DNA of 64,000 nt from NCBI GenBank assembly GCA_008360955.1, contig LUCM01008308.1, positions 52,218 to 116,217 on the forward strand. Direction: 5' to 3'. Source of the DNA: Fasciolopsis buskii. Taxonomy: Eukaryota > Platyhelminthes > Trematoda > Plagiorchiida > Fasciolidae. Position numbers and translations under genes: made by a program. Under the pieces are notes generated by a model. That model had not been told where the DNA came from. It saw only the letters and a list, made by a program, of their open reading frames with translations, and made no database searches. Of the stretch, positions 10,230 to 21,700 are shown in pieces. Every line of letters starts with the position of its first letter. The stretch's first letter is position 1.

Positions 10230-11705
10230 GTCACAACCAGACTACACCTTGACGTGGTGTGACGGCTTGCGCGCCTCCATGATCCAACGAGCTATACACG
10301 ATGGCTTATCTCAAGCCGAAGATCCAATCGTGCCTGGAAGGTCAATGGGTAGAGGTCTGACGAAGTAGTCTCCTGGTCCTCCAATTTGGGGGTTGATCTG
10401 AGTTAGCAGCTCAGTCAGAAAAACGAGTGGAAGAATAATTGATTCAAGTAGATGGGCTCCCATTCAGCTATGCCCGCTGCCTTGTCGTTAGGTTCTTGTG
10501 AGAACCGAAGGCTTTGTTTGAGAACCCTAATCTTCCTCCTGCTTAGCGGCTGGACTCCCTAGCAGTATCCATCCATCAATCCCCATGAGTCACACGCCTA
10601 CAAATAATTTCATACTGCATCGGTCGTCGCGCAGGATAATCAGGACCGCGCTGCTCATTGCATGGAGCCCAGGTGGGGTGGGTAGTGATAAGTATGCTTG
10701 CTGCTTAGAGTTCCCTCGCATTTTTCTAAACCTGTCTCTTCTGTTTCCAACCCAATCTGTTTGTCCCTTCTGCTTACCCATGGTATCTCCATTGATAATA
10801 CGACCGATAATCGCAACGGTTTATTGTCAAGTAGTGTAGTAGGTGGTTTTCAGTCTGTTAGCTCACATTTTCTCAAGCCTCGTCATCCTCTGAATCTCGG
10901 TGCGCACTTTAATGCAGGATGGCCAACAGGCGTGTTTGGTTCTGACAGTGAACTCACTTTCGGTTGATGTCTGCTGCGTGAGTGAAACACGAATTCAGGA
11001 TTCGGGTAGAGTAATTCGACTAACTGCGCCAATCGTCTCGTCAAGATATTTTCTTCGCACTTCAGGAGACGAAGCAGCTCAAGCTGTGGGTGAACGTGGT
11101 GTAGGAATAGTCTAGAGTGAGAAGGCCGAAGCAGCCCTTTTAGATTGGATCCCAGTCAACAGTCGCTTGTGTGCCATGAGACTGCAGGGATCAGTCGGCG
11201 TCCGAAAGGATAGTAGTGTTAAGCGTAGTTTATTTGTTATCTCGGCATGTGCCCCGACAGACTGCAGCACCGACATGGAGAAAGACGAGTTTTACGATAA
11301 CCTCGTCACTCTTGTTCGGAAAAGGAAACGCTTTGACATTCTAGTGGTAGCAGGTGACTTTAATGCACGAGTTGGAAAACTGAGTGCATCGGAGTCCTGT
11401 CTAGGCGGGCGAGGCGAGTTGCCTGCACAGCAAACAGACAACGGAGAAAGACTTCTCCAATTCTGTGCAGACAATCATATATTCCTATCTAGTACGAATT
11501 TCCGGCACAGTTCGCGTCGCACAGTGACATGGCGTTCTAACTCGACAAGTACTTTGAGTCAGATTGACCATATCGCAGTTAGCTACCGTTGGCGCGGTTC
11601 TCTCCAGAACTGTAGATCATACTGGACCACGTACGTCTAATCGGACCATGCGTTAGTTTTAATGAAATATTTACTGCAGCTGAATGGCCATCGACACAGG
11701 CCACA
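10230..11705 (+). mobile_element. RTE-A LINE, 5' region and APE endonuclease domain (lacks RT)
   Basis: The 5' region 10380-10900 aligns with the 5' region of the copy at 47120-50560. Both have the matched reading start MSHTPTNNFILHRSSRRIIR / MSYTPTNNSILHRSSRRIIR. The APE domain spans about 10890-11640. A first piece gives VDVCCVSETRIQDSGRVI (catalytic Glu of SETRIQD). A second, 157-codon frame at 11167-11640 gives FDILVVAGDFNARVG (GDFN motif), LSSTNFRHSSRRTVTWRS and LSQIDHIAVSYRWRG (the terminal Asp-His). APE nicks target DNA to prime reverse transcription. A frame shift corrupts the initial FNVRTL motif and a TAG breaks the frame at 11113. Homology to RTE-A stops at about 11705, right after the APE domain, so the RT half is deleted or replaced. 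The upstream limit near 10230 is a guess. Confidence 0.85.
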
Positions 11706-12457
11706 ATAATGCTGCTGTTGATAGGATATATCTTTTGACAGTACTTAGGTTGCCAAAATGCTACAGTTGTCCTTAAGCCGGGAAGGATATCTACTTCCTA
11801 CATCTGACGGCAATTGCTTACTTGGCATAGACTTCTAATTCCAGCCGCGCGTAATTGTCTGTTGTTTCGGGATTGGTCAAGCTAGCAAAGTGCAGCGCTC
11901 TTTTGTTCGAAAAACCACGCCATTTACATCAGGAGCGACGCAAAGGCAGCGACGCGGCGTCCCCAGAAAGGGCGAATGACTAAAATCCACGTAAGGACCA
12001 AAGGGGATTATCAATGACATAGTTAGAGGTCTTGAATGGTGAATTTGTTGATTTATTGCACAAATCGATTGAATAAGGTTCCTCGATGACTCGAGATGAG
12101 CACGCTTGTTGTCCATTTACGCACAGTGTTTTGGACACGTTAAGATGTAACTAGTTTAAGGGGGGGCATCGAGGACGAAGTATCAAACTGGCGGAAGCGG
12201 ATCAGGGAAGAGATTTTTAAGCGGGTCGATAGAGGACGCAGAAAGGGTATAGATTTCTGTCTGAGGCAGTTGCTAATAACAGGCGATTGAAGTCGTCTCG
12301 ATGTTGGTGGAAACTGAAACAGATAGGAAACAACATAAATCCTTAGGAGCGAGAGACAGTTGTCGGAGAGCTCAAATCAGTCATGTAGATGGATATTTGC
12401 GATTCATTCTTGATTGCGTTATTTGCTTTATTGTTACTGCTCGATTGCCCAGTTAGA
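11706..12457. other. Unassigned segment between two RTE-A pieces
   Basis: A 12150-12290 plus-strand frame is unusually charged (SNWRKRIREEIFKRVDRGRR, then KGIDFCLRQLL) and ends at TGA. A minus-strand frame covers 11877-12116. Neither resembles a known LINE domain. The segment may be a separate mobile element or host DNA. Confidence 0.3.
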
Positions 12458-14525
12458 GTGGTTCATCATCGATCAGCGTTAAACCAAGCAAAGGGCAAGC
12501 TCATTGACCGCTTGCTTTTCCCCAAAGACAGGACCGTATCAAAACGAGTGATATCGAAGAGGAACAGGAACGTGAACCTACACAGTGGGACAGATAAGAA
12601 GCAACTGTTGGCCAACACAGCGGAACACATGGGTCAACTCTACGAAACGCACTCTTTCAGGTTCATTTGATTCGATGAGAAAATGAACAACACGATCGCC
12701 AACTGTTCACGGTTCACTGACATTCCCTAAGTGTCTCAACCGCTAGCCGACCAAGTTTTTTCGGACCCCAACAAAGAACATATGGGACCAAACTCCTTTA
12801 AACTAAGTTAACTCTGCATTCTCCATTCCAACGGTACAACGAAATACTGCTTGCTCCGCATGGTTTCTATCCATCATTGCGAGAACCAAATATAGGGCAC
12901 GGTATGGTAAACGAAGTGCTCTCAGTAGCGCACCAACGTGACCCAAACCACAGCGTAGTCTCACTAAGTTTTTCATACGCCTTTGAAAAAGCTATTCTCA
13001 AAATTTAGCACCTAATCGAGGGACTTCCTCACTAACATTACCTTCACCTGGTCGTTCCATCCTAATCCTAGCGATTACCCACACGCAGACATCGGTGGTT
13101 CGAAACCTGTTAACCAACGGAATTCACACGCATACTTATGTGTCGCAATCCGTACAAAGAATCAGCTCACTGGGGGCACCAGAACTCCCACCTTTCACTT
13201 CAGTGAAATATAGACTGGCGCCACAGTGCTCAGTCAGCCGAATCTTGTGCTCGATTCTAGATATACAGCGTATTTACCTCCACTTCCGCAGCTTACCTCG
13301 TTGGACACGCAGCTACGCAAGTAGGTGAAACGAGTTCAACGACCAGTTGGTTCCCTCTGTACTGTGATAGAATGAACCAGTTCGGACATGCTGGTGTGTC
13401 AGGTACATGTGCGTGAAAACAAGGACTTTCAATACTTTTAGAAGGTGCTGACCTAGCAATCGCCTAAAGAGCGACCCGTATCTCTAGAAGGCTCTGATTC
13501 TAGTGCGCATTTTTGCATGTAGTCCGCAGACTCGAAAGCGACGGATGGTGTCTATCCGTGGGGCTGCGTATATCGTAGGTGTAATCTTGTCCTCTTCTCC
13601 GTGGAATACTTCAGTTTCTATATACTGACGAGTGACACGGAGTGATCAAGCGTCCGTGTGTGTGCACCCTCTCTGGTCGCAAATAGACTGTGCAGTGTTG
13701 TCGCACACCCAGAATGGCCGGGTTGGGTAGAGCTCAGTTCAAATGTCCATTTGAAACGCCGCACTCGTCGTTTCGAATGAAATATGACGTCGTGTTACCT
13801 CAACTATGCGGTGACTCCTCTGTCGGTAGTCTCGAAGTGAGTCCAGTGAAATCCACGCAAAACCCAGGTAGTTCACAAACTCAGTTGGACTATTACCACT
13901 GCGGATGGGGAGGCACTGAATAGTGCACTGCTCCCATTCACGAAGTTGAAAAACCTTTCAAGTCGAGACATAGACCTAACAATCGTTTAGGGCGCCGGTG
14001 TGTAGTGGGCGTTTATCGAGTATCTGTCGGGAAGTGAAATACTTCTGGTCGTATGCAACCTCGACTGGACCGATAAATCCGAGCCTGTTTGTTTCGCGGA
14101 TATTACTCTCGCGATTGAGTGTCAAACAGCCGCAGCATTAATCGAAGCTAAGACCTTCACGGTAACTATTGGCAGATGGAACTAATCCCCGATAGATTTG
14201 CTGAGTCACTCCGTTTACCTTCTTGAAGATGGGTATACTCAGCTTGACTCACCCACGACAGCGGGGATACGCTCTGTTCTAAATATCAACGAAGCAAGGA
14301 GGTAAGGGATTTTCATCAGAACTTCCCCACCATTTGAAAAAAATAGAAAGGTGTCGGGGGGGGGGGATTGGTGCTTTTCCCGTCTTTAGAAGTGAATTGT
14401 TGGGACTACACTTCCACTTCGTTGAGAGATCAGTAACACGTCCAAGGATTCACAGTTGTATTAGTCGAGACTTACATCCGTTATAGTGTGTGCGCCAGCT
14501 AAAGCTGGTTCTTGAATTGCTTACT
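12458..14525 (-). mobile_element. RTE-A LINE, 5'-truncated and heavily decayed
   Basis: Minus-strand order matches RTE-A: from about 14525 (KDQFSW equivalent), through text matching ACTGTGAATCCTTGG and the IPIFKKG region (14260-14200), NGVRQG (about 13780), the RFTYLGSCVSN region (about 13320-13290), VLLYGCDT and DVRRLEVSDYRCLR areas (13150-13030), to the 3' UTR and terminus TTTAACGCTGATCGATGATG at about 12475-12458. Stops and indels are spread throughout, more than in the copies at 22465 and 47120, so this is an older insertion. It lacks the endonuclease. A run of 11 G (14356-14366) lies inside it. Confidence 0.75.
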
Positions 14526-15489
14526 TCAAGGGTCAGTTATACATTTCCTTGTGTTGACATCTCTGTTGCGTCGATACATGAAGAAAAAGGATGAAATTTC
14601 CAATGACTTGATCGGCTGGTGTAGGTTCAGGCAGACTATCGGGGTAGGCTCTACGAGCTTCCAAGGAAATGGTGACAACAGTAGGTGGAACAGGCCAGTG
14701 AACGGTCAGCAGCGTTATTCGATTCAAAAATTCTTTTCTATATATTCCTTCAAAGTTACTAATTCTTACAGTTTCGAACCATGGAATTTATGAAATTTTT
14801 TCCTGATTTATCTTATGATTAGATTACTGTTATGTGGTAGAAGAGACCAAAAATCCACAGCCACGTCGGTCAAGATCAATGTTTTGTGATACTAAGACGA
14901 ATACGCCCAAAGTCTAAGATCTAGGCGATTCCGTCTTTTTGTCATGTTGTCATTTATTACTGTACCTGTAACAGCCCCGGCCGATGATAGGAAGTATTGC
15001 TACAATAAGTTATACAAGATTGACTAGAGGATAGCGAACATGCCGAACTAGTTGGCGCTGAAGTGTACACGTCAAAACCGGCTTCCCGGTACGCGACCTA
15101 CAGGGAGACATAAGCATAGCTCCAGAGACAAAGCTATTGCAGATACGTAGTAGTGATAATAGTGGTGTGGTTATGTCACGCCATGAATCCCCGAATTACG
15201 ACAGCCATAAGGACTCAGAATAACAATGTTGTGATTCTGTACATGTTGCGCACGGTCTGCATCTTGTATTCACACCATAGATGCTTCTCGTTTCTGTTCC
15301 CACCTCTCCAGGCTACGATAGTTATCTCGCGAGTTGTTGACAGAATCGGGGCGGGCCGAGGTTCACCTGTGGTAGATTGATTTCAGTGTGTGTGAGGAGG
15401 CTAGCGAGTTGGCGTTATTCTCAGCTCCTGCCGTAGTCTCATGCACATGCCTTCAGAGGCACTCGTCAGCCTCACAGGCGTCTTCCACT
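14526..15489. other. No confident feature
   Basis: Open frames at 14512-14793 and 15153-15380 have no motif. The part from about 15270 could be a degraded continuation of the RTE-A 5' region found downstream, but alignment by eye is poor. Confidence 0.35.
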
Positions 15490-16361
15490 CTCAGCGTTCA
15501 TTCAATGTCGCACTTTAATGCACGCAGGGCTCTGTTTGGCATCTGACGGTTGGACTCACTTTCTTGTTAATGGTCTCGATAGTCGTGATACGCATAGAGA
15601 TTCGGATTAGGAGGTAATTCAGCTACGATGATGGCCAAAACGATGGCTCGTCACAGATATTTTCTCGCCGCTCAGGAGCGATAAGCAGCTCAAGCCGTGG
15701 TCAAGGGGCGCGTTGGAAATAGTCTGTTGAGGTGAGTAAGAGGCGGAAGCAGCCCTTTGGTAGGAATGGATCCAGTCCACAGTTGCTTTTGGCCTTGAGA
15801 CCGCAATGGCATCAGTCGGGCGTCCGAGAGGATAGTTAGTGTTAAGGCAGTTTGTTTGTTTATCTCGGCGTACGCTGTCCCACAGACTGCAACACGTGAA
15901 TGGAGAAGCGAGTTTTACGATAACCTCGTCTTACTGTGTTCGGAAAAGGAAAACGCTTGAATCTTCTAGTGGGTCGCATGTTGACTTTAATGCACAAGGT
16001 TGGAAAAAATGAGTCATCGGAAGTTACTGTTTAGGACGGCGAGCGCCTTGCCTGCACAGCGAACAGAACACGGAGAAAGACTTTCTCCAATTCTGTTGCA
16101 GATAGATCATGTTATTCCATCTAGTACGAATTTGCCGGCACAGTTCGGTTCGACGTGACATGGGCGTTTCTAAACTCGACAAGGTTATTTGAGTCAGATT
16201 GGACATCTATGCAGTTTAGCTACCGTTGGCGCGGTTCTCTTCCGGGAATGTAGATGATTACTGGACCACGTACGTCGAATCGGACCTGCAGTTAGTTTTA
16301 ATGAATATATTTACTGCACGCTGAGATGGCCATCGGACACCAGGCCAACCAACCGTGGATA
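15490..16361 (+). mobile_element. RTE-A LINE, endonuclease half with very many single-base indels
   Basis: The stretch is collinear with 10893-11705 and carries recognisable words in the same order: GCACTTTAATGCA, AGATATTTTCT, GATCCAGTC, TTTTACGATAACCTCGTC, GACTTTAATGCACAA, CTAGTACGAATTT, CTACCGTTGGCGCGGTTCTC, GACCACGTACGTC. Extra or missing single bases occur every 10-20 nt, so no frame stays open. Substitutions are comparatively few. It runs into a gap of 25 N, beyond which the same element continues with a clean 408-codon frame. This pattern fits uncorrected long-read gap filling rather than natural decay. The real locus may therefore have a much better endonuclease frame than this assembly shows. 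Confidence 0.85.
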
Positions 16362-16386
16362 NNNNNNNNNNNNNNNNNNNNNNNNN
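16362..16386. other. Assembly gap (25 N)
   Basis: Twenty-five undetermined bases lie inside an RTE-A element, between the endonuclease and RT domains. The flanks (GTGGATA before, ACCCGGTTGGC after) would join well in the element, so little or nothing may be missing. Confidence 0.99.
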
Positions 16387-18446
16387 ACCCGGTTGGCTGT
16401 CGAACGTCAATCTGATTCGGCTTTTCGCAACAGCTGCGAACAGAAACTACCCGAGGAACTAAGAACTTCGACGAGCAGCAATGTGGAAAAGCAGTGGGAT
16501 CAAATTGAGCAGGCGATGCATTTGTCAGCAGATTTCGTCTGTGGTCCTAGATCTAGCATTCATCAAAAACACTGGATCTCGCAAGTTTCTCTGGGTCTAA
16601 TGGAGCAAAAACACCAGCTCCCTAACTGCAAGGAAGTGAATAAGATACGTCGACGGTTGCAACGTCAGTTGACCATAAGTCTTAGGAATGACCGTGAAAA
16701 TTGGTGGGTTAAAGTAACGGCAGAAATGAAAGCAGGTAACAGTCAAAGACTGTTTGAGCTTATACGCGACAGCGGTGGGCGGCGAACTTCGGTTAGTGAA
16801 GTCGTGTGCGATGGGAATGGAGAGCTCATCCATGGTAGACAGGAAAGACTAGGCCGTTGGGTAGAGCATTTTAAGGATCAGTTTAGCTGGCCACACACTA
16901 ACGTATTTGGTCCGACGTATAAAACTGTGAATCCTTGGGAGGTGTTACTTGATCTCCCAACGGAAGTGGCAGTGGAGTCAAATATTCGGCTTCTGAAGAG
17001 GGGAAAAGCTGACGGTCCCGACGACCTTCCCCCAGTTCTTTTCAAATTGGGTGGAGAGGTGCTGGTGAAATCCCTTACCTCCTTGCTTCGTGATATTTGG
17101 AACGAGGAGCGTATCCCGCTGTCACGGGGTGAGTCACTGATTATACCCATCTTCAAGAAGGGTACACGGAGTGACTGCAGCAATCATCGTGGGATTAGTT
17201 TAATTCCGATAGTTACCAAGGTGTTCGCTTCGATAATGCTGCGCCGTTTGACACCGATTCGCGAGAGTAATATCAGCGAACAACAGGCCGGATTTCGGCC
17301 AGGTCGAGGTTGCATCGAACGAATGTTCACTCTTCGCAAAATACTAGAAATGTACCACGCACACTTCCGCCCTACGATCGCAGTCTTTCTCGATTTGAAA
17401 GGTGCGTTCGACTCCGTGGATCGGACAGCACTGTTCAGTGCTCTCCACCGCAGTGGTATGTCAACGAAGTTTGTGAACCTGTTGCGAGCATTGTACTCGC
17501 ATACCTATGGTCGCGTGGGGTATACGGTGAGCTATCGAGTTCATTCAAAACGACTAACGGCGTCCGACAAGGGCGTCCCATTTCTCCATTCCTGTTCAAC
17601 TTCGTTATGGACGTGGTGATGGAAAGTGCTTTAGGAGATCTCCGGGATGTAGGAATCGAACTGAAAAATGGAGGGAAGCTGTGCGATCTGGATTACGCTG
17701 ATTATGCTGCGTGTCTGTTCAAATCCGCGGACCATGCACAACGGGCACTAGATAGACTGTCGAGATCGGTTGCTCGGTTTGGCATGTGCTTTGCACCTTC
17801 AAAGTGCTGTTTCACGACTGGACAACAGCAGTGCCGAACTTGGTGCTGAGCGGAGAGGAACTAATGGTTGTGGACCGTTTCACCTACCTTGGTAGCTGCG
17901 TGTCCAACGATGGTAGCTCGGGAATGGAGGTAAACGCGTATTTTGAAGACTCGAGCAGCTTACGCTGGACTGAAGCACTTGTTTCGTCGGCCTGATATTT
18001 CACTGAAGTTGAAAGGTGGGGAGTTCTGTGCCCCAGTGAGCTCAGTTCTGTTGTACGGTTGCGACACATGAAGTATGCGTGTGGGCGATGTTCGTCGGTT
18101 AAAGGTTTTCGACTACCGATGTCTGCGTGGTATCGCTAGGATTAGATGGAACGACCAGGTGAGTAATGTGTAGGTGAGGAGTCTCGTATTAGGTGCTAAT
18201 TTTGAGAATAGCTTGTTTCAGCGTATGAAACTTAGTAGACTACGCTGATTGGGTCACGTGTTGCGCATGACGAACACTCGTCCACCATATCGTGCCCTTT
18301 GTTGGGTTTCTCCCACGGAGTGGAAGAACTCCTGTTGAGATCAGCGGATGGCGTAGCAATGTGGAATGAGAAAATGTGCAGCGAACATAGGTAAAGTAGG
18401 TTACTCACGTCTTCGTGATTGGGATCGGAAAGATCCTCGTCGACTT
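16387..18446 (+). mobile_element. RTE-A LINE, linker and reverse transcriptase (longest RT frame in window)
   Basis: The frame 16393-17619 (408 codons, no start needed) holds the linker (about residues 1-180) and RT: KRGKADGPDDLPPVLFKLGG (about 200), LIIPIFKKGTRSDCSNHRG (about 249), QQAGFRPGRGC (about 296) and AVFLDLKGAFDSVDR (motif A, about 332). RT copies the element's RNA at the nicked target. After about 17515 the frame shifts into 17310-17849 (GVRQGRPISPFLFNFVMD, then motif C). It shifts again near 17810 (VVDRFTYLGSCVSNDG) and near 17945. Motif C reads LDYADYAACL instead of YADD, losing one catalytic Asp. Downstream come VLLYGCDT-stop, RCLRGIARIRW and LGHVLRM. It ends abruptly at about 18446 against a new endonuclease start. 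It is inactive as assembled. Confidence 0.9.
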
Positions 18447-18790
18447 CTGAATCTCGGCTTATTTGGTGCACGCTGTCATGGGCAGATCGGCCAACAAGCA
18501 TGTTTATCGCTAACCGTGGACGTATTGGCGATTGATGTCTGCTTCTTCAGTGAAGCATGAATTCATGATTCAGGCAGCGTGAGTCAAGTATTTGTGCTTG
18601 TGTGCTGCACGAATCCTGGGCTCAGTTGACGTTTGAAAAGATAGCTATGTTGGCAGGAGCTTGCTTGTGATCTTGGCATGAGCTCCATCGGCCTGTTGCG
18701 CCGACATGCAGGCGGACGAGTTTTACCACCAACGCGTTGCTGTAACGTATATACTTTGAGATTCTTAGCGACATGTGAGGGAATAGGACC
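18447..18790 (+). mobile_element. RTE-A LINE, endonuclease-start fragment joined to preceding copy
   Basis: Immediately after the RLRDWDRKDPRR portion of the upstream RT C-terminus, the same frame (18366-18560) continues as LNLGLFGARCHGQIGQQACL and then VDVLAIDVCFFSEA. This matches the APE beginning LNLGSFNVRTLMQAGQQACL of the 47120-50560 copy. The homology then fades through 18600-18790 with stops. The GDFN and terminal Asp-His motifs are absent. The join lacks the usual RTE 3' UTR, so it is a chimera rather than a simple tandem insertion. Confidence 0.75.
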
Positions 18791-21700
18791 AATTTAGTTG
18801 CCTTGTTCATTTCGTCGAAATTTACCATAAGGGGTGGTTTTTTCGGGGTTGCATTCCCTTCACTTAACTTGCTAGTCTAAATAATTGGTAATGGCCATAT
18901 CGGTATGCGAGAATGTTGGCAGTGACATTTGGATAATCAGTATATTTGTTGGGTTACAATAAGTGGATGGTGCTGTGCTTCGAATTGGAAGTCAACGTAA
19001 ATTGCAAATTGTTCAGTGGTGACTTTTAAGGTGTTATCTGCATCTTCGAAGTGTGAAATACTGCAGTCGGAGCCGGACTGGCTCGAAGAGGAACGTTGTT
19101 ATTGCAAGCGAAGATTTTGGTGAAGTATACAAACTTAATTAATTGGGTGGTTGCATCTCACCAAGTGGGGACATATTGGTGAGTCCGTATGGGTGCATTT
19201 AGCTTAGCGGTCCTCCTAAAGGATAGGAAGAGGCGCTATTTAAGTAGAGTGATATGCATGTAGAATTGCATTACCTGTAATTAACTACCCTGCAGTGACA
19301 TCTGACATTTGGTGAACAGCAAAGTATTGGCTTCATTTTCCCTGATTAGTGAACTTTCATACGATAATAGATACCTGAAAAGTGCAGTGTCTTCTGTCTG
19401 TCTTATTCACATTCTCATCGTATTAAAATGCAATGGCCAAGACAAAAAGATTTCGTATGCATTCGAATAACTTGAGCCATTCCAATCAGACAACCACGTT
19501 CACTACCGCATCCGTTTAGACTTCGTAGCTAGTAATTCTTTTTCATTGCTTATCACACATTTCATGAAAAGTTTCACATTCCGATCACTTGATTAGTTGA
19601 AGCTTGTTGATGATTTACCCAACCTGTTTCCCTCTGGAAGGGTTTTCTCATCCAGACAGTTCAGAAGCCACCGTTGCAACCATCAGTGTCATCAACTTTA
19701 AATGGGACAGATATAGATAAGTCAAAACCCTGGTTAACCAACTTCGTCGGATTTCTTTTTCGTGGACCGTAAATCCGCCCTAAACTTCCCACTAGTATTT
19801 AACGTAAACTTAGGTATGTTTTCTGCACGGTGTTCTGTCGCTCCTGTCCTACCACGACAGAATGATTGAGTTTATGTAGTTGAATGTCAGTGGACTCAGT
19901 TGCATGGCTGCTTGCTTTCTGTGACTTTGATCAATCTAGCATGGGTTGACATTTGTTCTGAACTAACCATAACAAAGGAAGTTTGAGGAGAGTCAGTACA
20001 TTTCCTAGACGCAATCTAGTATGAATGATATGAAAGTGTTGAGAATTATTGCCCGCAGGTGAAGTAATAAGCGGTCATGTGATTGGTTTTTAGGTGGATT
20101 CTGTTTACCCGTATGGGCAACTTTCTTCAAAAAAGAATGCCAGATATTAGTCCTGTGTTAATGGACGAAGTAAACTGTGCTTCACGATTCAATCCTAAAT
20201 CATTTACAAGACAATTAAGTTTTTCGCATATAAATGCACATCTTTGGCATTGACTCCGCCAATGGAAGTTTCTGAAAACGCCACTGGATTAATTTATCTT
20301 TCAGAAACCGTCAGTTATGCTTTTCTTTTTATTGACTCACTGACTATGAGAAGACCGCTGACGATCACCTAAGTGAGGCGAAAGTTTGATGACTGACGCT
20401 CCACGGAAAACGATGAAAATCACTCGAGGAGGATTGTATTAATGAAGGGCGAATTTGTGCTGGAATATACACACTGCATGAATCGATTTTTTAGTCATAG
20501 TTGGGATGTGCTTGCTACTAAGATTCCGGGACCAAAGGACAACTTTATAACAGAACCACAATGAAATGGTTTAACCCTAGACTTTTACGTGACAAAGGCA
20601 ATTCTAAAGAAGCGATAATTTCTCAAGATGACAACACCTTCCCATTAAGCCAGAATATTTTAAATAACACCTAGCATTAGATCCTTTCGATGGTCACTAA
20701 AGTCACCAGACACTGTAAAAGAAAATATCAAACTATTGAAAAACTTCTCGAACTTTTAGTTTTATGAATGCCCTGGCAATGGAGTGCGATGAAATATAAA
20801 TAACATTTATCGACCGACTGAAGGGCAACACGTCAAAGACAGTCCGGACCGTTGTTTCGGCCAGCAGCAAAAAATGCGCAAGGCCGAATTGAATACCATT
20901 GGCTTTCTCACAATATATTAGTATTCGTGTTCCTCTGTGCTACTGCTCTTAAAATCTCGAAACATATTGTTGTGATCAAAAATAAAATGAGCAATCAAGC
21001 ACTTAATACGGAGACCATCTTCTGATGCTGTGTGCGATGGTACGTTCTGAACGCGTCGAAGTTGCTATTTTGACTAATTTGCATCACTCGAAATGTCGCA
21101 ATTTTCTGTAGACAAATTTTCGTTGCTTTCCGCCAGGCCTACTTCGAAATGGCACGAAATAGCTAGCTTTCGCTCTGTCACACCAAATGCATTTTTTGCA
21201 GGTCGGACTTTCATCGCCATTTGGGATCAGATTCACCTCGAAATCGCATGCTTCCAACCTATTTTATTGCATATCATCTGATAAGAATTTTGATAGGTAT
21301 CTGTCAGTCGTATGCAAATAGATTTACACAAATTTACTTTTAAAATTTGTCAGGGAAAAAATGGTCGGTATCGCGATAACTGCCACTTATCAGGTGTGCG
21401 ATTCTGACTGCTCTCTACTCATCTCCATATTTTGTACTTTATATTTATTGTTTCGTTGTGCTACCTGTGCTTGAAATTTCGGAGTACAAATGAACGCTGT
21501 TCGTCGAAATGGTTCATAGGGATCACGGTTATCATTGATAATTTTTCTACATCAAACCACTGTTAGCTTTCAGGATGAAGACCGCGGTCTAAATCGAAGT
21601 ATTTTAACTGAATGGGCGTTGTGTCAATTTTCAATGTGAAACTCAGACAGCGTCGCTTACCAATCTACTAACCAGACTCATATGGATAAATGCGTCCTTA

